From Chitinophagaceae bacterium (GTDB taxonomy: Bacteria; Bacteroidota; Bacteroidia; Chitinophagales; Chitinophagaceae): a DNA stretch of 54,542 nt. Both the position numbers and the translations under genes were made by a program. Below are positions 52,239-54,542 of the stretch, piece by piece (positions within the stretch are counted from its first letter, which is position 1; the number at the start of each line of letters is the position of its first letter). The stretch covers positions 1-54,542 of the forward strand of contig JAHEMN010000007.1 of assembly GCA_024643645.1 (NCBI GenBank), given 5' to 3'. The notes below the pieces were generated by a model. It saw nothing but the letters and a program-made list of their open reading frames with translations, was not told the origin of the DNA and made no database searches.

Positions 52239-52251
52239 ATTTGCAAATCTA
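52239..52251. promoter_or_regulatory. Overlapping divergent -7 boxes with palindromic core
   Basis: ATTTGCAAAT (52239-52248) is a perfect palindrome. On the minus strand TAGATTTG (52244-52251) matches the -7 consensus for the hydrolase operon; on the plus strand TAATTTG (52237-52243) is a near match for the DUF2520 gene. Confidence 0.4.
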
Positions 52252-52287
52252 TTCATTCGCTATTTAAAGATATAATAAGTATTAACC

Positions 52288-53049
52288 ATGGATTTAGTCA
52301 TTATAGGTTCAGGAAATGTTGCTGCCGTTCTTGGGAGAAAATTTAAAGGATCCGGCCACAATATTTTACAGGTTTATAGCCGGAATGCTTCTGCAGCATC
52401 AGCATTAGCATATGAATGGGATACAGAATCCACTAATTATAAAAGCCTGATCAATAAAAATGCGGATATATACCTTATAGCTGTAAATGATAATTCCATC
52501 GATGATGTTACCATGGATCTGCATCTTCCCGGAAAAGTAATTGCACATACAGCAGCTTCAGTATCCAAAGATGTCTTGCAGCCAGTTAGTGAACATTATG
52601 GTGTGTTTTATCCATTGCAAAGCCTTAGTAAGGAAATGACTGAGCTACCTGATATCCCCATCTTTATTGATGGAAGTGATGATTTTACAAAAAACATTTT
52701 GGAGAAATTAGCCCAATCGATAGCGATAGAGAAAATAAAAGTTGCAGGTGATGAAGCAAGGTTAAAATTACATATTGCTGCAATTGTTGTAAATAATTTT
52801 ACAAATCATTTATACTTTCAGGCAGAACAATATTGTAAAAAGGAAGGGTTAGATTTTAAGCAATTATTACCCTTGATAGAAGAAACAACAAAGAAGTTAA
52901 AAGAGGCATCACCAAAAGATCTGCAAACAGGCCCTGCTATCCGCCATGACAGTGATTCTATTCAAAAACATTTGGACCTGTTGAAAGATTATCCTCAACT
53001 GAAGAATATTTACATCTTACTCACAGAGAGTATTCAACATTCCTCTTAA
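52288..53049 (+). CDS. Rossmann-fold / DUF2520 domain protein
   Basis: The 253-residue protein has an N-terminal NAD(P)-binding GSGNVA (7-12) and a C-terminal DUF2520 (PF10728) helical domain. Markers are HTAASVSKDVLQPVSEHYGVFYPLQ in the middle and LKLHIAAIVVNNFTNHLY later. The family is related to 6-phosphogluconate and ketopantoate-type reductases, but its substrate is not known to me. It is followed by ferredoxin, iscX and kdsC genes on the same strand, a neighbourhood that also ends in a UbiA-type gene. Confidence 0.9.
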   Translation: MDLVIIGSGNVAAVLGRKFKGSGHNILQVYSRNASAASALAYEWDTESTNYKSLINKNADIYLIAVNDNSIDDVTMDLHLPGKVIAHTAASVSKDVLQPVSEHYGVFYPLQSLSKEMTELPDIPIFIDGSDDFTKNILEKLAQSIAIEKIKVAGDEARLKLHIAAIVVNNFTNHLYFQAEQYCKKEGLDFKQLLPLIEETTKKLKEASPKDLQTGPAIRHDSDSIQKHLDLLKDYPQLKNIYILLTESIQHSS

Positions 53050-53101
53050 TAGTTATTTTTTCATTTTCCCAAACAAGTAAACGTATTCTTTGTTTTACCA
53101 T

Positions 53102-53109
53102 TAATTTTG
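53102..53109 (+). promoter_or_regulatory. Candidate -7 box for the ferredoxin gene
   Basis: TAATTTTG matches TAnnTTTG, 56 bases before the ferredoxin ATG. No good -33 element is seen. Confidence 0.35.
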
Positions 53110-53165
53110 CAAACCTGTCAGTATAAATAAGATATTGACTGGAAAATGAAACGAAAACTTAATAG

Positions 53166-53501
53166 ATGTACACTGTAAAATTTAATTTTGAGCAGAAAGG
53201 CCTGGAACCCGTTATTTTAAACAATATAGAATCAGGACAAACATTACTTGAGATTGCTCTAAAAAATGATATAGAACTTCACCATAACTGTGGTGGAGTA
53301 TGTGCTTGTACCACTTGTCATTTATATATTGAAAAAGGGATGGATTATATTGATGAGATAACTGACAAAGAAGAAGATTTTATCGACAGGGCTGTAAATC
53401 CCCGTTTAAATTCAAGATTAGGTTGCCAGTCATTACTAAATGATGGCGATGGAGAGATTGAGGTAATTTTACCGGACCAGACACAATTCTTAGGAGAATA
53501 A
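53166..53501 (+). CDS. fdx: ISC-type [2Fe-2S] ferredoxin
   Basis: This 111-residue adrenodoxin-type ferredoxin delivers electrons to the Fe-S assembly machinery. The cluster ligands are Cys42, Cys48, Cys51 (C-x5-C-x2-C, NCGGVCACTTC) and Cys87 (RLGCQ), the ISC-ferredoxin spacing. An extra Cys46 in the loop is also typical. iscX follows 21 bases downstream, which supports a role in Fe-S assembly. No iscS, iscU or hscA gene is in the window. Confidence 0.94.
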   Translation: MYTVKFNFEQKGLEPVILNNIESGQTLLEIALKNDIELHHNCGGVCACTTCHLYIEKGMDYIDEITDKEEDFIDRAVNPRLNSRLGCQSLLNDGDGEIEVILPDQTQFLGE

Positions 53502-53522
53502 TTTAAAATAAGCAAAAAGTAT

Positions 53523-53762
53523 ATGAACCAATTTGAACCACCGATAAACTGGCCCGATCATGAGGATATAGCATTAAAATTGTATGAAAGATTTGGTGAT
53601 GATTTTAATGAAGGGAAAATTTATAGAATCAGATTCACTGACCTGTTGGAATGGATTTTGGAAATCCCCGGATTTGAAGGTACAAGAGAGCAAAGTTCTG
53701 AAGGTCATCTGGAAATGATTCAAAGTGCCTGGGTTTACGAGTGGAGAGATAATCAGAAATAG
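53523..53762 (+). CDS. iscX: Fe-S assembly protein IscX
   Basis: The 79-residue protein belongs to the IscX family. It has INWPDHEDIALKLYERF at the N-terminus, then RFTDLLEWI, and HLEMIQSAWVYEW at the end. IscX binds IscS and iron and tunes cluster assembly in E. coli. It lies between ferredoxin and kdsC, separated by 21 and 6 bases, so the three genes are probably one operon. Confidence 0.93.
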   Translation: MNQFEPPINWPDHEDIALKLYERFGDDFNEGKIYRIRFTDLLEWILEIPGFEGTREQSSEGHLEMIQSAWVYEWRDNQK

Positions 53763-53768
53763 AAACTT

Positions 53769-54290
53769 ATGAATGTTCTGAATCTTTTTAAAGATATCAC
53801 CACTTTTATTTTTGATGTTGATGGCGTTTTAACCGACGGTACTGTCATTTTAATCGATAATGACATTCAGGCAAGGAGAATGAGCATTAAAGATGGATTT
53901 GCCTTACAAATGGCAATAAAGCATGGATATAAAGTTTTAATTGTGTCAGGCGGAAATTCACCACAAGTAGCTGAAAGATTAGAAAAGCTGGGTGTCACAG
54001 AAGTATATATGTCCGTGTTTGATAAAAAAGAATTTGTTTCAAATTATATTGCAAAAAATAAATTGAAAAAGGAACAGGTTTTGTACATGGCTGATGATTT
54101 GCCGGATCTTTCGACAATGTCAATAGTTGGCCTTCCTTGTTGTCCGGCGGATGCCGTTGCTGAAATTAAAGAAGCAGTTCAATATATTTCGCCTATCAAT
54201 GGCGGAAATGCCTGTGTAAGAGATGTTATAGAGAAAGTATTAAAACTCAATGATCATTGGCATTATGGAACTGATGTAGCTTCCAGGTAA
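53769..54290 (+). CDS. kdsC: KdsC-like HAD phosphatase (KDO 8-phosphate phosphatase)
   Basis: KdsC removes phosphate from 3-deoxy-D-manno-octulosonate 8-phosphate, a step in lipopolysaccharide core synthesis. The 173-residue protein lacks a cap domain, as expected for a tetrameric HAD-IIIA enzyme. Motif I is FDVDGVLTDG (Asp16 and Asp18), motif II is in LIVSGG, and motif IV is ADDLPDL. The GLPCCPADAVAEIK block is typical of KdsC. It is 6 bases from iscX. Confidence 0.92.
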   Translation: MNVLNLFKDITTFIFDVDGVLTDGTVILIDNDIQARRMSIKDGFALQMAIKHGYKVLIVSGGNSPQVAERLEKLGVTEVYMSVFDKKEFVSNYIAKNKLKKEQVLYMADDLPDLSTMSIVGLPCCPADAVAEIKEAVQYISPINGGNACVRDVIEKVLKLNDHWHYGTDVASR

Positions 54291-54385
54291 TTTTAATCAT
54301 CAACTTTTTCATTTCTTATTGATCACTTGATTAGTTTGTTTTTAGAAATAACTGATGGAGTAGTATCTTTCACTAAATTTTATAA

Positions 54386-54542
54386 ATGAGATTGATAGCA
54401 GCCTTTTTAAAGTTGGTGCGCCTCCCCAATCTCTTCTTCATGGCACTAACTCAAGTGTTGTTTCAATTTTGTATCTATCGATCACTTTATAATGATGCTG
54501 TACCGGAAAACGATCTTACCGGTTTTATCTTATTAGTTTTTG
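54386..54542 (+). CDS. UbiA-family prenyltransferase, N-terminal fragment (3' end outside window)
   Basis: The ATG at 54386 opens a frame that runs off the window, giving 52 residues here. It begins MRLIAAFLKLVRLPNLFFMA, with the KLVRLPNL motif that precedes the first membrane helix of UbiA-type enzymes, and a second helix begins at the window end. In Bacteroidota this gene type next to kdsC-like genes is often annotated as geranylgeranylglycerol-phosphate geranylgeranyltransferase. The Asp-rich catalytic motifs lie outside the window, so the call is tentative. Confidence 0.65.
   Translation, partial: MRLIAAFLKLVRLPNLFFMALTQVLFQFCIYRSLYNDAVPENDLTGFILLVF

Noticed and set aside
1-54542. CRISPR array, insertion sequence, prophage, tRNA or rRNA genes
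   Set aside because: I saw no direct repeats with spacers, transposase, phage proteins or RNA-gene-like sequence while reading the window.

Overview
This is an AT-rich, gene-dense chromosomal segment from a member of the Bacteroidota, most likely the order Chitinophagales (family Chitinophagaceae). The phylum call rests on TAnnTTTG-type -7 promoter boxes (sometimes with a TTTG -33 box about 19 bases upstream), A-rich leaders without Shine-Dalgarno sequences, a TonB-dependent receptor with an N-terminal carboxypeptidase-like regulatory domain, and families typical of the phylum (GSCFA, LVIVD lipoproteins, DUF3347, DUF2891, DUF2520, extended LepB, bifunctional FtcD). The family-level guess is inference. 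I see no rRNA, tRNA, CRISPR array, insertion sequence or prophage gene. Most of the window is core chromosome, with two or three accessory-looking clusters.

Layout. 0-13.4 kb: end of a GSCFA gene, a small membrane protein, a miaE/kinase pair on the minus strand, then rpsO-pnp-prmA-plsY, an M48 lipoprotein protease, a DUF3052-like protein, a CYTH protein, dnaG (minus), and a three-gene operon of two LVIVD half-proteins plus an outer-membrane barrel. 13.5-16.2 kb: a coiled-coil protein and an EF-G-like GTPase whose catalytic His is replaced by Tyr. 16.2-20.9 kb (minus): the most unusual cluster. It encodes a GMC oxidoreductase with a four-Cys, Fe-S-like motif, its Tat-exported lipoprotein partner (gluconate 2-dehydrogenase subunit 3 family), a class I terpene-synthase-like protein with intact DDxxD and NDxxDxxxD metal motifs, and a secreted four-domain beta/gamma-crystallin. 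21-25 kb: pullulanase, a small membrane protein, an RRM protein and a thiolase. 25.3-29.8 kb: GNAT, hutI, ftcD and hutG, the lower histidine-degradation pathway. 30-37.8 kb: an exported protein of unknown function, an ABC-F ATPase, a DUF3347 membrane protein with a TonB-dependent receptor, a GNAT and a metallophosphatase. 37.9-42.6 kb: pdhB, an NtrC-like response regulator without DNA-binding domain, an extended lepB and cdd. 42.6-52.2 kb: ogt-csaA, a Tat-exported Gfo/Idh/MocA oxidoreductase, a SirB1-like protein, DUF2891, a methyltransferase, topA, a GDSL lipoprotein and an alpha/beta hydrolase. 52.3 kb to end: DUF2520, ISC-type ferredoxin, iscX, kdsC and the start of a UbiA-family prenyltransferase gene.

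How genes work together. RpsO/PNPase/PrmA/EF-G-like/ABC-F/MiaE/CsaA form a translation and RNA-metabolism background. HutI, FtcD and HutG process imidazolonepropionate and formiminoglutamate; hutH and hutU are not in the window. In the 16-21 kb cluster the GMC flavoprotein lacks its own signal peptide and would be carried out by the Tat-signalled subunit-3 partner, as in FAD-glucose dehydrogenase complexes. No cytochrome subunit follows; a terpene-synthase-like gene follows instead, a combination I do not recognise as a described system and the best candidate here for something new.
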